Positions 1 to 7,781 of a stretch of DNA of 64,000 bases are shown here, piece after piece. A program made the translations under genes and the position numbers. Source of the DNA: CAYFVU01 sp964346645 (GTDB taxonomy: Bacteria > Spirochaetota > Spirochaetia > DSM-16054 > Sediminispirochaetaceae); contig CAYFVU010000004.1 of NCBI GenBank assembly GCA_964346645.1, positions 1 through 64,000 of the forward strand. Reading direction: 5' to 3'. The notes beneath the pieces were generated by a model. It was not told the origin of the DNA. It did not search any database and saw only the letters and a list, made by a program, of their open reading frames with translations. How positions within the stretch are numbered: position 1 is the first letter of the stretch; each line of letters starts with the position of its first letter.

Positions 1-788
1 TACCCAAACGGAACAATCGCCTTCGGCTCGAAGACCTGGAAGGTCAGGGACTCCGTGATGTAGAGGCTGACCGTTTTTGTCTCGTGGGTTTCGTAACCGA
101 TCGAGAGATCCTGTCCGAGGGTGAGGACGAAATCGCCGCCCCGCATCGAGATGAGCAGCGGCGCATCCACGTGGGCCGAGAGGACCACCTTACCCTGCAG
201 CATCTCCTCGATATGAGTCTTCAGCGGTCGGCCCTTGATGTAGCTCATCAGGCGCTGCCACACTTCGGGAGTCACCACCAGCGCATAGGGCCCGTTTATC
301 CCGTTCGATACCATAGTCGACACCGCGCCGGAGACCTCTTCGAGGATCTTCTCAGAATCCTTCGGGAATGCGTTTCCCTTGCCTGCAGCTGAATCGATGA
401 GGCCCTCGATCTTGGCCTCAGAAAAGCCCTTGAAGACCAGATCGTCCTCGAACTTCGCCGCTTTCTCTGCGGCCTCTTCCAGGGAGTCGAGATCGATGTC
501 GCGGGCCCCACGCACCGCGTTGTCGAGCTCCCAGATATTGAGCTTAAAGGGTATCCGGGTCTCTACGAGGGGAAGAACCTGGTGGAGTCCGTAGGAGACT
601 CCGCCCGACTCCGCGAGTCCTTCCAGCCTGCCGGTTGCCACTGCGTGATGATCCCATCCGAATGGCCCCTCGACATCCACCACTTTTCGTGCCGAGAGAC
701 TACCCCTGAGGTACTCTCCGGCCAATTCGTCTATCTCTCCCCATGCCTGATCGGAAATGGGGGCAAGGTTTCTTCTCAACATATCCAT
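1..788 (-). CDS. Encapsulin shell protein (family 1), 3' end cut off
   Basis: Major shell protein of an encapsulin nanocompartment (HK97 fold, linocin_M18 family), self-assembling into a protein cage around iron-handling cargo. The frame has no stop before base 1, so the gene runs off the window. The 262 visible codons are almost the usual family length of about 265, so only the last few residues are missing. The N-terminus (MDMLRRNLAPIS) and the segment LSARKVVDVEGPFGWD are the family hallmarks. Start is the ATG at 788, with GGAGAAC just upstream. It lies 19 nt downstream of the encapsulated ferritin gene and very likely shares its promoter. Identification is by recognised sequence pattern; I see no frameshift. 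Confidence 0.93.
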   Translation of the reverse strand, partial: MDMLRRNLAPISDQAWGEIDELAGEYLRGSLSARKVVDVEGPFGWDHHAVATGRLEGLAESGGVSYGLHQVLPLVETRIPFKLNIWELDNAVRGARDIDLDSLEEAAEKAAKFEDDLVFKGFSEAKIEGLIDSAAGKGNAFPKDSEKILEEVSGAVSTMVSNGINGPYALVVTPEVWQRLMSYIKGRPLKTHIEEMLQGKVVLSAHVDAPLLISMRGGDFVLTLGQDLSIGYETHETKTVSLYITESLTFQVFEPKAIVPFG

Positions 789-807
789 ATTGTTCTCCTT
801 TCTCGGT

Positions 808-1179
808 TTATTTGAGGCTGCCGATGCCGAGGTCGCTGCCGCCGGCGGTGTCGCCGTTTCCAGCGGATTCGCCGCCCTCTTCTGCGGTTTCACCCTCTTC
901 CATTTGGGTCAAATCTCCGGTAGTAAACAGATAGGTTCTGAGCTCTTCGTCCCAGCCCGGCATGTTCCTTCTCAACCACTCGAGGGCCATGCAGGCGTGC
1001 TCTATCTCCTCGTCCCTGTTGTGCCCCATGATGGAGGCTATCTCCTGGTCGCTTGCCGCATTTACGCGCTGGTTGTACCAGTCGATCGCCTCGACCTCTT
1101 CCTTCAAGCTCTTGAGCGCCCTCGACTGATCCCGTACTTGAGCGGAAAGTTCGCTTTCCGGTTCATGATATTCGGACAT
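808..1179 (-). CDS. Encapsulated ferritin-like protein (EncFtn)
   Basis: Ferroxidase cargo of the encapsulin cage, 123 aa. The single two-helix ferritin module (about residues 20-90) carries the EncFtn pattern: a Glu near residue 28 in EEVEAIDWY and the E58-x-x-H61 pair in NRDEEIEHACM, followed by ALEWLRRN. These residues form the di-iron site at the dimer interface in characterised EncFtn. Then comes a low-complexity acidic, Gly-rich linker (about residues 92-112) and the C-terminal tail DLGIGSLK, the classic encapsulation peptide. It is first in the operon with the shell gene. The product should oxidise Fe2+ and deliver it inside the shell. Very confident. Confidence 0.95.
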   Translation of the reverse strand: MSEYHEPESELSAQVRDQSRALKSLKEEVEAIDWYNQRVNAASDQEIASIMGHNRDEEIEHACMALEWLRRNMPGWDEELRTYLFTTGDLTQMEEGETAEEGGESAGNGDTAGGSDLGIGSLK

Positions 1180-1203
1180 TTTTTCCTCCTATAAAAATTC
1201 TAC

Positions 1204-1236
1204 CTCAAGTATACTATCTTGAGTGGCCTCAATCAA
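1204..1236 (-). promoter_or_regulatory. Promoter with overlapping palindrome for encapsulin operon
   Basis: On the minus strand TTGATT (1236-1231), a 17-nt spacer and TATACT (1213-1208) form a good sigma70 promoter about 30 nt upstream of the EncFtn start. The inverted repeat CTCAAG-N8-CTTGAG (1204-1223) sits exactly over the -10 box, as a repressor operator would. It does not look like the PerR-type box at 7041. The regulator is unknown. Confidence 0.7.
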
Positions 1237-1361
1237 ATCTTCCCGCTCCCGACTCCGCTTCATGAGGGGATTTCGCCCGGTCGCACCGGTCTTGCGGGCG
1301 CAGCCATCACCATTCCCCTTCACGACGGAAATATGCTACAAAGACCATATAGGAGCAGAAA

Positions 1362-2231
1362 ATGAATTCCGACATTCGTGTTGATCTACACATACACACG
1401 CAGGCGTCCGACGGCGTCTGGACCGCAGAGGAGCTCGTCGAGGAGGTCGAGAAAAATGGCATAGGGCTCTTTGCCGCAACCGACCACAACTCCACCGGCA
1501 GCGTAGTCGCTGCACAACGGCAGGCCTTAAAGAGTAATCTCTACTTCCTTCCGGCTGTCGAGTTCGACACCACCTTCGAGGGAAACATCTACCACATCGT
1601 CGGTTACGGGATAGATATCGGCGCATCGTCCATCCGGGATCTCATCGATCACAACCAGGGACTCATGCGAAAACGGGACGTAGAGGTGATACGGAAACTG
1701 GAGCAGCGCGGCTACTCCATAAACTGGGCCGCATACGAGCGCTACGAACACGCCCCCTCCCGCGGCGGGTGGAAGGCCCTCAACTTCTGCATCGACGAGG
1801 GATTTTGCAGCGACGTGACCGACTTCTTTACCCGCCTCTTCACTAGAGAGAACCCGGTACCGAGACCTGTCTTCCCCCATCCCTCCGCAGCCGTAGAGGC
1901 CGTTTCCGCGGCAGGGGGTGTTCCCATCGTCGCTCATCCCTACGGAAGCATCGGCGGGGAATACCGCGTCGACAGGTTGGAGGTATTCGCACAACTGCGC
2001 GATTTCGGCGTGCGGGGGCTCGAGTGCTACTCCACCTACCACGGTGAGGAGCAGATCGAGAGTGCAAAGGCATTTTGCGACGAGAACGGTCTCCTCATCA
2101 CAGGAGGCAGCGACTCACACGGACACTTCACCGTCAAACGAAAGCTCGGTCGCCCCTACGTGACGGTCCGCGACCTGCGTCTCGGTGAAATCGGTGAGCT
2201 CGCGGGTTTACCTGCGCAGGCAAGCGCGTAA
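1362..2231 (+). CDS. PHP-domain metal-dependent phosphoesterase (TrpH/YciV-like)
   Basis: A 289-aa polymerase-and-histidinol-phosphatase (PHP) protein. Metal-binding motifs are in order: VDLHIHTQASDG (HxH, residues 7-18), ATDHN near residue 41, E near 69, VAHPYG near 192, and GGSDSHG near 249. The arrangement matches the TrpH/YciV group, whose members hydrolyse nucleoside 3',5'-bisphosphates or short RNA 5' ends in the cytoplasm. The start ATG has AGGAG a few bases upstream. It is a single gene, convergent with the methyltransferase that ends 1 nt further on. The precise substrate cannot be decided from sequence. Confidence 0.85.
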   Translation: MNSDIRVDLHIHTQASDGVWTAEELVEEVEKNGIGLFAATDHNSTGSVVAAQRQALKSNLYFLPAVEFDTTFEGNIYHIVGYGIDIGASSIRDLIDHNQGLMRKRDVEVIRKLEQRGYSINWAAYERYEHAPSRGGWKALNFCIDEGFCSDVTDFFTRLFTRENPVPRPVFPHPSAAVEAVSAAGGVPIVAHPYGSIGGEYRVDRLEVFAQLRDFGVRGLECYSTYHGEEQIESAKAFCDENGLLITGGSDSHGHFTVKRKLGRPYVTVRDLRLGEIGELAGLPAQASA

Positions 2232-2232
2232 G

Positions 2233-2724
2233 CTATCCCCGAAGCGCTGCGCGTCCTACCACGTAGAGGTGTTCGGGCGTCTCGCCGTGCTCCACTATCG
2301 GATAGCCGTTACCCTCTACCATCTCCACAACCTGACGAAGGGAGAAGTAGGTCTCGGGTATTCCCGTTTCCACCCCCCTTCTCCAGTCGACGAAGACGAA
2401 GCGCCCCTCGGGCCTGAGAACCCCTCCCAGTTGTGCCAGAAAGAGACGAAAGTTCCGGAAGTGGTGGAGAGAGTAGAGGCTGAAGACGAGGTCGAAACTC
2501 CTGCCGATGGTCTCCACTTCCTCGGCGGGGATGTCTGCAAACGTCACCAGTGCATGATCGCGCCGAGGGATGTGCGGATCGATACCCCACATCTCTCCCC
2601 CGTACTTCTCCGCAAACTCCATGAGGAGCTCGCCCCCGCCGGCCCCCACCTCCAGTACAGCCTCTCCAGAGGTGAGATGTGTATCGACCAACTTTCGCAG
2701 TATCTCTCGTCCTTGCTCTTCCAT
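2233..2724 (-). CDS. Class I SAM-dependent methyltransferase
   Basis: A 163-aa small Rossmann methyltransferase. Motif I is VLEVGAGGGELLMEFA, followed by an acidic residue after the next strand (GIDPH), then FDLVFSLYSLHHF and the post-motif LRPEGRFVFVDW. The substrate is unknown. I chose the ATG at 2724 over the longer frame reaching 2784 because a TTGCCG-17-TACACT promoter ends 7 nt before that ATG. The mRNA would therefore start at or very near the start codon, and the upstream extension would lie inside the promoter. Convergent with the PHP gene. Confidence 0.75.
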   Translation of the reverse strand: MEEQGREILRKLVDTHLTSGEAVLEVGAGGGELLMEFAEKYGGEMWGIDPHIPRRDHALVTFADIPAEEVETIGRSFDLVFSLYSLHHFRNFRLFLAQLGGVLRPEGRFVFVDWRRGVETGIPETYFSLRQVVEMVEGNGYPIVEHGETPEHLYVVGRAALRG

Positions 2725-2731
2725 AATCGGG

Positions 2732-2760
2732 AGTGTAGCAGAGCCGCCTGCGGGCGGCAA
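2732..2760 (-). promoter_or_regulatory. Sigma70 promoter placing +1 at the start codon
   Basis: Reading the minus strand: TTGCCG (2760-2755), 17 nt, TACACT (2737-2732), then 7 nt to the ATG at 2724. The spacer contains a GC palindrome, GCCGCC-N4-GGCGGC (about 2743-2758). No Shine-Dalgarno sequence is present, so a leaderless transcript is expected. Confidence 0.65.
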
Positions 2761-2817
2761 TATACTCACTACACAACTCCTCACCGCACGAAGAGCAGCC
2801 CCTTAAAAACGAGCAGA

Positions 2818-2846
2818 TTGTACAGTTTCCGGGCCTCTGCTACACT
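2818..2846 (+). promoter_or_regulatory. Sigma70 promoter, leaderless arrangement, for DNA methyltransferase
   Basis: TTGTAC (2818-2823), 17-nt spacer, TACACT (2841-2846), then only 6 nt to the ATG at 2853. There is no room for a ribosome binding site, so the transcript probably begins at the start codon. Confidence 0.7.
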
Positions 2847-2852
2847 CATCCC

Positions 2853-4025
2853 ATGTTGAGAACCTCCCATCAGATTGTGCTTCAGTCATCTGAAGACTTG
2901 AGCACTTTAGCCGACGAATCCGTAGACCTCGTAGTCACCTCGCCGCCCTACCCGATGATAGAAATGTGGGACGAGGTCTTCACGGCACAGGATAGCAGCG
3001 GCGCCGTCGGCCGGGCACTCTCCGCAGGAGACGGCGCGGAGGCCTTCGAGCTGATGCACCGTCTGCTCGACCGCGTGTGGCGCGAATGCTACCGGCTGCT
3101 CAAACCCGGAGCATTCGCCTGCATCAACATAGGAGATGCGACCCGGAAGGTAGGCGGCAACTTCCGTCTCTACCCCAACCATGCGCGGATAATCTCCAGC
3201 TGCACGGCCCTCGGCTTTCAATCCTTACCGGCTATACTCTGGAGGAAGCAGACGAACGGGCCCACGAAGTTCATGGGCTCCGGCATGCTTCCCGCAGGAG
3301 CATACGTGACCCTCGAGCACGAGTACATCCTCGTCTTTCGCAAGGGGGGAAAGCGCAGCTTCTCAGGCGACGAGAAGAGAAGACGCCGGGAGAGCGCATT
3401 CTTCTGGGAGGAGCGCAACACATGGTTTTCCGACATTTGGGATCTGAAGGGGGTGCGCCAGCGTATCGAATCCGGCTCGGAGGGTGCGGGCAAAAAAGGA
3501 ATCCGTGAGAGGAGCGCCGCCTTTCCTTTCGAGATCCCCTACCGGCTCATTTCCATGTACTCGCTCATCGGCGAAACGGTTCTCGATCCCTTCCTCGGCA
3601 CCGGAACGACTACTGCCGCCGCCGTCGCTGCAGCCCGCAACAGCGTCGGGTTCGAGATAGAGCCCGGTTTCACCGAGCAGCTCCCGTCGGTCCTCGAACG
3701 AGCCTCCTTCGAGATGAACGACCGCATTCGGCAACGATTCGAAGATCACCTCCTCTTCGTAAGTGATTTCGAGAACCGAAAAGGCGCGAAACCGGCCCAC
3801 GTAAACGAGCACTACGGATTTTCCGTAGTGACGACACAGGAGAGGGAGCTCAGGATTCCCTACATCGAGACCATAGATATTTCCGAAACCGCGACCGGCG
3901 GAGGCGGCCGGACCGGCGCAGAAAGCACGGGCCCTCACCTGCAAACGCCGTCCCGCACCTTCACCGCAGAATACCGCGATACGACGGACATTACCTGCGA
4001 CAGCAGCCCCCGAATCATATATTAG
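2853..4025 (+). CDS. Site-specific DNA methyltransferase (N4-cytosine or N6-adenine, beta class)
   Basis: A 390-aa DNA methyltransferase. Catalytic motif IV is TSPPYP (about residue 30), which favours N4-cytosine but does not exclude adenine. The SAM-binding motif I, VLDPFLGTGTTTAAA, comes later (about residues 245-260), giving the beta-class order IV...I. The intervening segment (about 100-240) includes IGDATRKVGGNF and probably contains the target-recognition part. The last 100 residues are polar and Thr-rich. No restriction endonuclease or specificity subunit is visible next to it, so it looks like an orphan methyltransferase. Recognition sequence unknown. Confidence 0.85.
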   Translation: MLRTSHQIVLQSSEDLSTLADESVDLVVTSPPYPMIEMWDEVFTAQDSSGAVGRALSAGDGAEAFELMHRLLDRVWRECYRLLKPGAFACINIGDATRKVGGNFRLYPNHARIISSCTALGFQSLPAILWRKQTNGPTKFMGSGMLPAGAYVTLEHEYILVFRKGGKRSFSGDEKRRRRESAFFWEERNTWFSDIWDLKGVRQRIESGSEGAGKKGIRERSAAFPFEIPYRLISMYSLIGETVLDPFLGTGTTTAAAVAAARNSVGFEIEPGFTEQLPSVLERASFEMNDRIRQRFEDHLLFVSDFENRKGAKPAHVNEHYGFSVVTTQERELRIPYIETIDISETATGGGGRTGAESTGPHLQTPSRTFTAEYRDTTDITCDSSPRIIY

Positions 4026-4310
4026 CTGTTTCCGATCGATGTGGCACACGCCCCATAGGGCACACGAATGAGCAATGTCTTTTGAAAAACTGTGATTTCT
4101 CACTATGCAAGGACTATATTGGAGGCGTGTATCGCAACCATTGGAAACTACTTCTCGAATTCGACCGAGAACGTTTACTTCGACGACATCGGAGCTCTCT
4201 ACAGTGCCGTTCGACATCTTTTGTCCCACCAACCAGGAAACAGTTTCTTCCGCAACCTGAATGCAGGCATCAACCTTGCGACAGGCACCTCTATGTAGTA
4301 GGCTCGAGGC
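4026..4310 (+). other. Intergenic region with one doubtful 68-codon frame
   Basis: A GTG-initiated frame at 4092-4298 (68 codons) has fairly normal codon use in its second half (YFDDIGALYSAVRHLL). It lacks a convincing ribosome binding site and resembles no family I know. It could be a remnant or chance. Near the end, TTGCGA (about 4277) and TAGGCT 17 nt later may form the promoter of the following exonuclease gene. Confidence 0.3.
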
Positions 4311-5078
4311 ATGAGCACAACGATATCATCATGGAACGTGAACGGCATCAGGGCCGCCTATAAAAAAGGACTGGTCGACTACATAGTTTCGGAGGGGGCC
4401 GACATCGTCTGCCTCCAGGAGACCAAGGCGAATCGGGATCAGCTGCCCGAGGAGCTCACCGCTCCCGACGGCTACCGCTCCTACTTCAGCTCGGCGGAGA
4501 AGTCGGGCTACTCGGGCGTGGCCATGTACGTGAAAAAGGAGCCGATCTCGGTCGACACCCTCGGAATCGAGAAGTACGACGCCGAGGGGCGGGCGCTCAT
4601 CGCCGAGTTCGACGACTTCGTGCTGATAAACGGCTACTTTCCGAACAGCCGGAGCGAGGGAAAACGGCTCGACTACAAGCTCGGCTACTGCGACAGCATC
4701 CTCGAACTCTGCAACTCCCTCGTAGGAGAGGGGAAGAACGTCGTAGTCTGCGGCGACTACAACATCGCCCACAAGCCGATAGACCTCGCCCGACCGAAGC
4801 AGAACGAGAAGAACCCCGGCTACCTGCCCGAGGAGCGCGAGTGGATGAGCACATTCCTCGATGCAGGCTACAGCGACACCTTCCGCATGTTCGTCACCGA
4901 GGGAGGCCACTACACCTGGTGGTCCTACCGCACCAAGGGACGCGAGCGGAATGTGGGCTGGAGACTCGACTACTTCTGCGTGAACGAGGCATTCTCAGAG
5001 AAGATCGAGGAGTCTGCGATCCGCTCAGAGATCTACGGCTCGGACCACTGCCCGGTCTTTCTGCGCATAGGCGAGTGA
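4311..5078 (+). CDS. xth: Exodeoxyribonuclease III / AP endonuclease
   Basis: A 255-aa member of the exonuclease III (XthA/ExoA) family, which cleaves 5' to abasic sites and removes 3' blocking groups in base-excision repair. Visible landmarks: SSWNVNGIRAAYKKG at the N-terminus, the metal-binding Glu in CLQETKA (about residue 38), YSGVAMY, CGDYNIAH near 145 with the catalytic Asp and Asn, YTWWSYR with the conserved Trp, RLDYFCV near 224, and a C-terminal SDHCPV with the catalytic Asp-His pair. Length is typical. The start ATG follows GAGGC. Monocistronic as far as I can see. Confidence 0.95.
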   Translation: MSTTISSWNVNGIRAAYKKGLVDYIVSEGADIVCLQETKANRDQLPEELTAPDGYRSYFSSAEKSGYSGVAMYVKKEPISVDTLGIEKYDAEGRALIAEFDDFVLINGYFPNSRSEGKRLDYKLGYCDSILELCNSLVGEGKNVVVCGDYNIAHKPIDLARPKQNEKNPGYLPEEREWMSTFLDAGYSDTFRMFVTEGGHYTWWSYRTKGRERNVGWRLDYFCVNEAFSEKIEESAIRSEIYGSDHCPVFLRIGE

Positions 5079-5273
5079 GCTGCCGCCGCGGCATTTACCG
5101 CCGGTACCGCCACTGCGGGCAGAAACGTACACTCCCCACTTACACATATCCCATTGGACTTGACAGGAACTCCTCCGGGCCACAACAATTAAAGTATAGC
5201 GAACGATGCCGGCGGCATGACACGCGGCGAGGAGTCTGCTGAAAATCGGCCGCGGCATCACGAGGAGGCATGT

Positions 5274-5534
5274 ATGAACGAAGAAAATACTGATATATTG
5301 TATCTGTGTCCCAGCTGTTTTACCCCCGCCGAGAACCCGGGCCCCTGCCCCCACTGCGGCACGGAGGTGCGGGAGTTCTGTCCGGGGGGATCTTCGGACG
5401 CCTGCCGCCGCCCGGTGATCAACGAACGGGGGGAGGTCTGCACCCACGTTCCCCTCTGGTGGGTTCGATCGGTTGCTCCCGAGCTGGCGACGTACCTGGA
5501 GGGCGGAAGGAATGAGTCCTCCGGGAACGGATAG
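5274..5534 (+). CDS. Small zinc-ribbon protein
   Basis: An 86-aa protein with a zinc-ribbon-like knuckle pair, CPSC and CPHC (about residues 12-31), followed by further Cys residues (EFC, DAC, VCTH). No catalytic domain is visible. Start chosen at the ATG 5274 because GAGGAGG lies 5 nt upstream; the longer frame begins inside intergenic DNA. It is 46 nt upstream of thioredoxin reductase and may be cotranscribed. Thiol-rich proteins beside trxB could be redox targets, but that is only a suggestion from position. No named family recognised. Confidence 0.7.
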   Translation: MNEENTDILYLCPSCFTPAENPGPCPHCGTEVREFCPGGSSDACRRPVINERGEVCTHVPLWWVRSVAPELATYLEGGRNESSGNG

Positions 5535-5580
5535 ACACAACGCAGCACATAAAAGATAGATTCGTCAAAAGGAGCGAAGC

Positions 5581-6507
5581 ATGCAGAAGGAGAAGTTGCT
5601 GATTATTGGGTCAGGTCCGGCCGGTTACGCGGCGGGCCTCTATACGGGGAGAGCGTCTCTCGAGCCGCTGATGCTCACGGGCATAGAGATGGGCGGACAG
5701 GTCTCGCTGACCTACGAGGTCGATAACTTTCTCGGATTTCCCGACGGCACCACCGGCCCGGAGCTCATCGAGCAGATGAAGCAGCACGTGGAGAAATTCG
5801 GGGCAAAACTCGTCATGGAGGAGGCTACGGAGGTGGACTTCTCGAAGGGCGGGCCCTTCCGCGTCTCATCCCACAGCGAGGAGTACGAGGCGGACTCGGT
5901 CATCGTCGCAACCGGTGCCTCTCCGCGGCGTCTGGGCATCCCCGGCGAGGAGGAGTTCATCGGCAGAGGCGTCTCCTTCTGCGCCACCTGTGACGGATTC
6001 TTCTTCCGCGACAAAGAGGTCCTGGTGATAGGCGGCGGCGACAGCGCCCTGGAGGAGGCGATCTTCCTTACCCGCTTCGCCAAACGTGTCCGCGTCGTGC
6101 ACCGCAGGGACGAGCTACGCGCAGGCGTAGCCCTCACCCAGGCGGCCTTCGACAACGAGAAGATCGAGTTCGTGTGGAACACCGTCCTCGAGGAGATCCG
6201 GGGAGACATGAAGGTCAGCGGCGTGGTGGCGAAGAACGTGAAGACCGGCGAGCAGGAGGTGCTGGAGACCGACGGTGTCTTTATCTTCATAGGGCACTAT
6301 CCGAACACTTCTCTCTTCTCCGGCAAGCTCGACATGGACGACAAGGGATACCTCACAACCGACACCTACATGATGACCAATGTACCGGGCGTCTTCGCCG
6401 CAGGCGAGGTGCAGGATCCCATCTACCGGCAGATCGCCACCTCGGTGGGACAGGGCAGCGCCGCCGGTATGATGGCGATCAAGTGGCTGCGCGATCCCTG
6501 GAGCTGA
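5581..6507 (+). CDS. trxB: Thioredoxin-disulfide reductase
   Basis: A 308-aa low-molecular-weight flavoprotein that transfers electrons from NADPH to thioredoxin. The FAD Rossmann motif IIGSGPAGYAAG is at residues 8-19, the redox-active CATC at 134-137, the NAD(P)H motif VIGGGDSALEEA at 149-160, and the C-terminal FAD motif GVFAAGEVQD near 275. Length and order are standard. GGAGCGAAGC precedes the ATG. It stands beside peroxide-stress genes (PerR-like repressor, Dps-like ferritin). The intergenic segment to the convergent repressor gene contains only a weak inverted repeat. Confidence 0.96.
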   Translation: MQKEKLLIIGSGPAGYAAGLYTGRASLEPLMLTGIEMGGQVSLTYEVDNFLGFPDGTTGPELIEQMKQHVEKFGAKLVMEEATEVDFSKGGPFRVSSHSEEYEADSVIVATGASPRRLGIPGEEEFIGRGVSFCATCDGFFFRDKEVLVIGGGDSALEEAIFLTRFAKRVRVVHRRDELRAGVALTQAAFDNEKIEFVWNTVLEEIRGDMKVSGVVAKNVKTGEQEVLETDGVFIFIGHYPNTSLFSGKLDMDDKGYLTTDTYMMTNVPGVFAAGEVQDPIYRQIATSVGQGSAAGMMAIKWLRDPWS

Positions 6508-6542
6508 GCGTAGCCCTCTGTCCGAGCCCTGATCAGTATGGC

Positions 6543-6977
6543 TCAGCCGCACTCCCCGCATCGACCGTAGAATATGATATCGATGTGCTCGAGGGTGAAG
6601 CCACTCTGCTCTTTCGGCGGCAGTTCGAGTGAATCGACACCCTGAGGCTGGGTGTCCCGGATCTTTCCGCATTCGCTGCAGACTATATGGTGGTGCCGGA
6701 TGACCCCATTCGGATCGTAATGAACGGGCCCGGGGAATAACTGTACCTCCTGCAGCTCGCCGCGCTCGACGAGCTCCTTCAACGTGTTGTAGACCGTCGC
6801 CCGTGATATCTCGGGCAGGATCTGTTGTGCACGTTCGAGCACCTCATCCGCAGTAAAGTGTGTATCGGGCCCCGACAAAACCTCGGCCACCGCTCTGCGC
6901 TGAGCAGTGAGCCGCCAGTTGCTCCGGCGAAGCCTGTCTAATAGATAGCTGTACTTCTCTTCGTCTCTACCGTTCAT
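6543..6977 (-). CDS. perR: Fur-family repressor, probably PerR (peroxide sensor)
   Basis: A 144-aa Fur-family metalloregulator. The winged helix (about residues 15-80) contains ISRATVYNTLKEL. Structural zinc ligands are CSEC (about 100-103) and CGEC at the C-terminus (about 140-143). Regulatory metal ligands include H40, HYD (86-88) and HHH (95-97). The Asp in GKIRD matches the position that distinguishes PerR from Fur. Start is the ATG at 6977: the longer TTG frame at 6992 is rejected because TATAAT overlaps its first codons and lies 6 nt before this ATG. It is divergent from the Dps-like ferritin and likely represses it and itself. Confidence 0.88.
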   Translation of the reverse strand: MNGRDEEKYSYLLDRLRRSNWRLTAQRRAVAEVLSGPDTHFTADEVLERAQQILPEISRATVYNTLKELVERGELQEVQLFPGPVHYDPNGVIRHHHIVCSECGKIRDTQPQGVDSLELPPKEQSGFTLEHIDIIFYGRCGECG

Positions 6978-6983
6978 ACCTAT

Positions 6984-6996
6984 ATTATACAATAAT
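6984..6996. promoter_or_regulatory. Palindrome over the perR -10 box
   Basis: ATTAT-ACA-ATAAT (6984-6996) overlaps the minus-strand TATAAT that serves perR, 6 nt before its start codon. The position and A+T-rich dyad suit autorepression by a Fur/PerR protein, but the match to the PerR box is loose. Confidence 0.45.
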
Positions 6997-7018
6997 TAGT
7001 AAAAATATAAAAGATTTC

Positions 7019-7055
7019 TTGACATATACTTTAGCTATTATTAGACTATTTCTAA
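7019..7055 (+). promoter_or_regulatory. Promoter plus PerR-like box for Dps-like ferritin
   Basis: TTGACA (7019-7024), a 17-nt spacer and TAGACT (7042-7047) make the promoter. The 15-mer TTAGACTATTTCTAA (7041-7055) matches 11 of 14 defined positions of the Bacillus PerR box (TTATAATnATTATAA) and covers the -10 element. AAGGAGG precedes the ATG. Confidence 0.72.
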
Positions 7056-7082
7056 ATTAAAACTTAGTCCAAGGAGGTTTTT

Positions 7083-7718
7083 ATGGGACGAGTAGCACGA
7101 GAGATGGTCGAAAAATCCGGACTGGATGTAGACCTGTTGTTGAAGAAACTGGTTGCCGCAGCAGGTGCGGAGTTCACCACGTTTTACTACTACACGATAC
7201 TGCGGCTGAATGCGATCGGCCTCGAGGGAGAGGGCATGAAGGAGATCATAGAGGATGCACGAATCGAAGACCGAAACCACTTCGAAGCGCTGCTCCCGCG
7301 CATCTACGAGCTGGGCGGCAAATTGCCGGACGACATCCGCTCGTTCGCCGACCAAGCGGGGTGTCCCGACGCATATCTGCCCGAGAGTGTCGGAGGCAGC
7401 AGCTCCGAGAGGAAAGCGCCGTCGAGCAAGACCGACTTCGGTGCGTACCCTAAGACCGGCAGCGACAAGATAAAGGATCTGCTTACCGTGCTCGTCGAAG
7501 CCGAGCGCTGTGCGGTACGCACCTACACCGACATCTGCGACTACACATCGGGCAAGGATCACAGGACCTATGAGCTGGCACTGGCTATTCTCAACGAAGA
7601 GGTAGAGCACGAGTCCTGGTTCTCGGAGTTCCTTGGCGAGAAACCTTCGGGCCACTTCCGCCGCGGAGCCCCCGGACGTTCTCCCTTCGTCAGCAAGTTC
7701 ATGTCCGCCGACATTTAG
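7083..7718 (+). CDS. Dps-like ferritin (DPSL, thioferritin type)
   Basis: A 211-aa ferritin-superfamily protein of the DPSL type known from archaea and anaerobes. It forms 12-subunit cages that use peroxide to oxidise iron and protect DNA. Four-helix-bundle iron ligands are visible in GAEFTTFYYY (about residues 29-38), EDARIEDRNHFEAL (59-72), EAERCAVRTY and NEEVEHESWFSEFL. The paired Cys in QAGCPDAYLP and AERCAV form the thioferritin disulfide motif. Upstream AAGGAGG is strong. Control by the divergent PerR-like repressor is expected from the box over its promoter. Well supported by motif pattern. Confidence 0.9.
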   Translation: MGRVAREMVEKSGLDVDLLLKKLVAAAGAEFTTFYYYTILRLNAIGLEGEGMKEIIEDARIEDRNHFEALLPRIYELGGKLPDDIRSFADQAGCPDAYLPESVGGSSSERKAPSSKTDFGAYPKTGSDKIKDLLTVLVEAERCAVRTYTDICDYTSGKDHRTYELALAILNEEVEHESWFSEFLGEKPSGHFRRGAPGRSPFVSKFMSADI

Positions 7719-7781
7719 GGAGCATATAGCACGGACGCATCTGCAGCGGTTTCATAGCAAAACCATGCTTCGGGCATGTCT

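Noticed and set aside
4092..4298. 68-codon GTG frame as a real gene
   Set aside because: No ribosome binding site and no recognisable family; kept only as a note in the intergenic entry.
6508..6542. Bidirectional terminator between trxB and perR
   Set aside because: Only a weak GAGCC/GGCTC pairing with an 11-nt loop and no T run.
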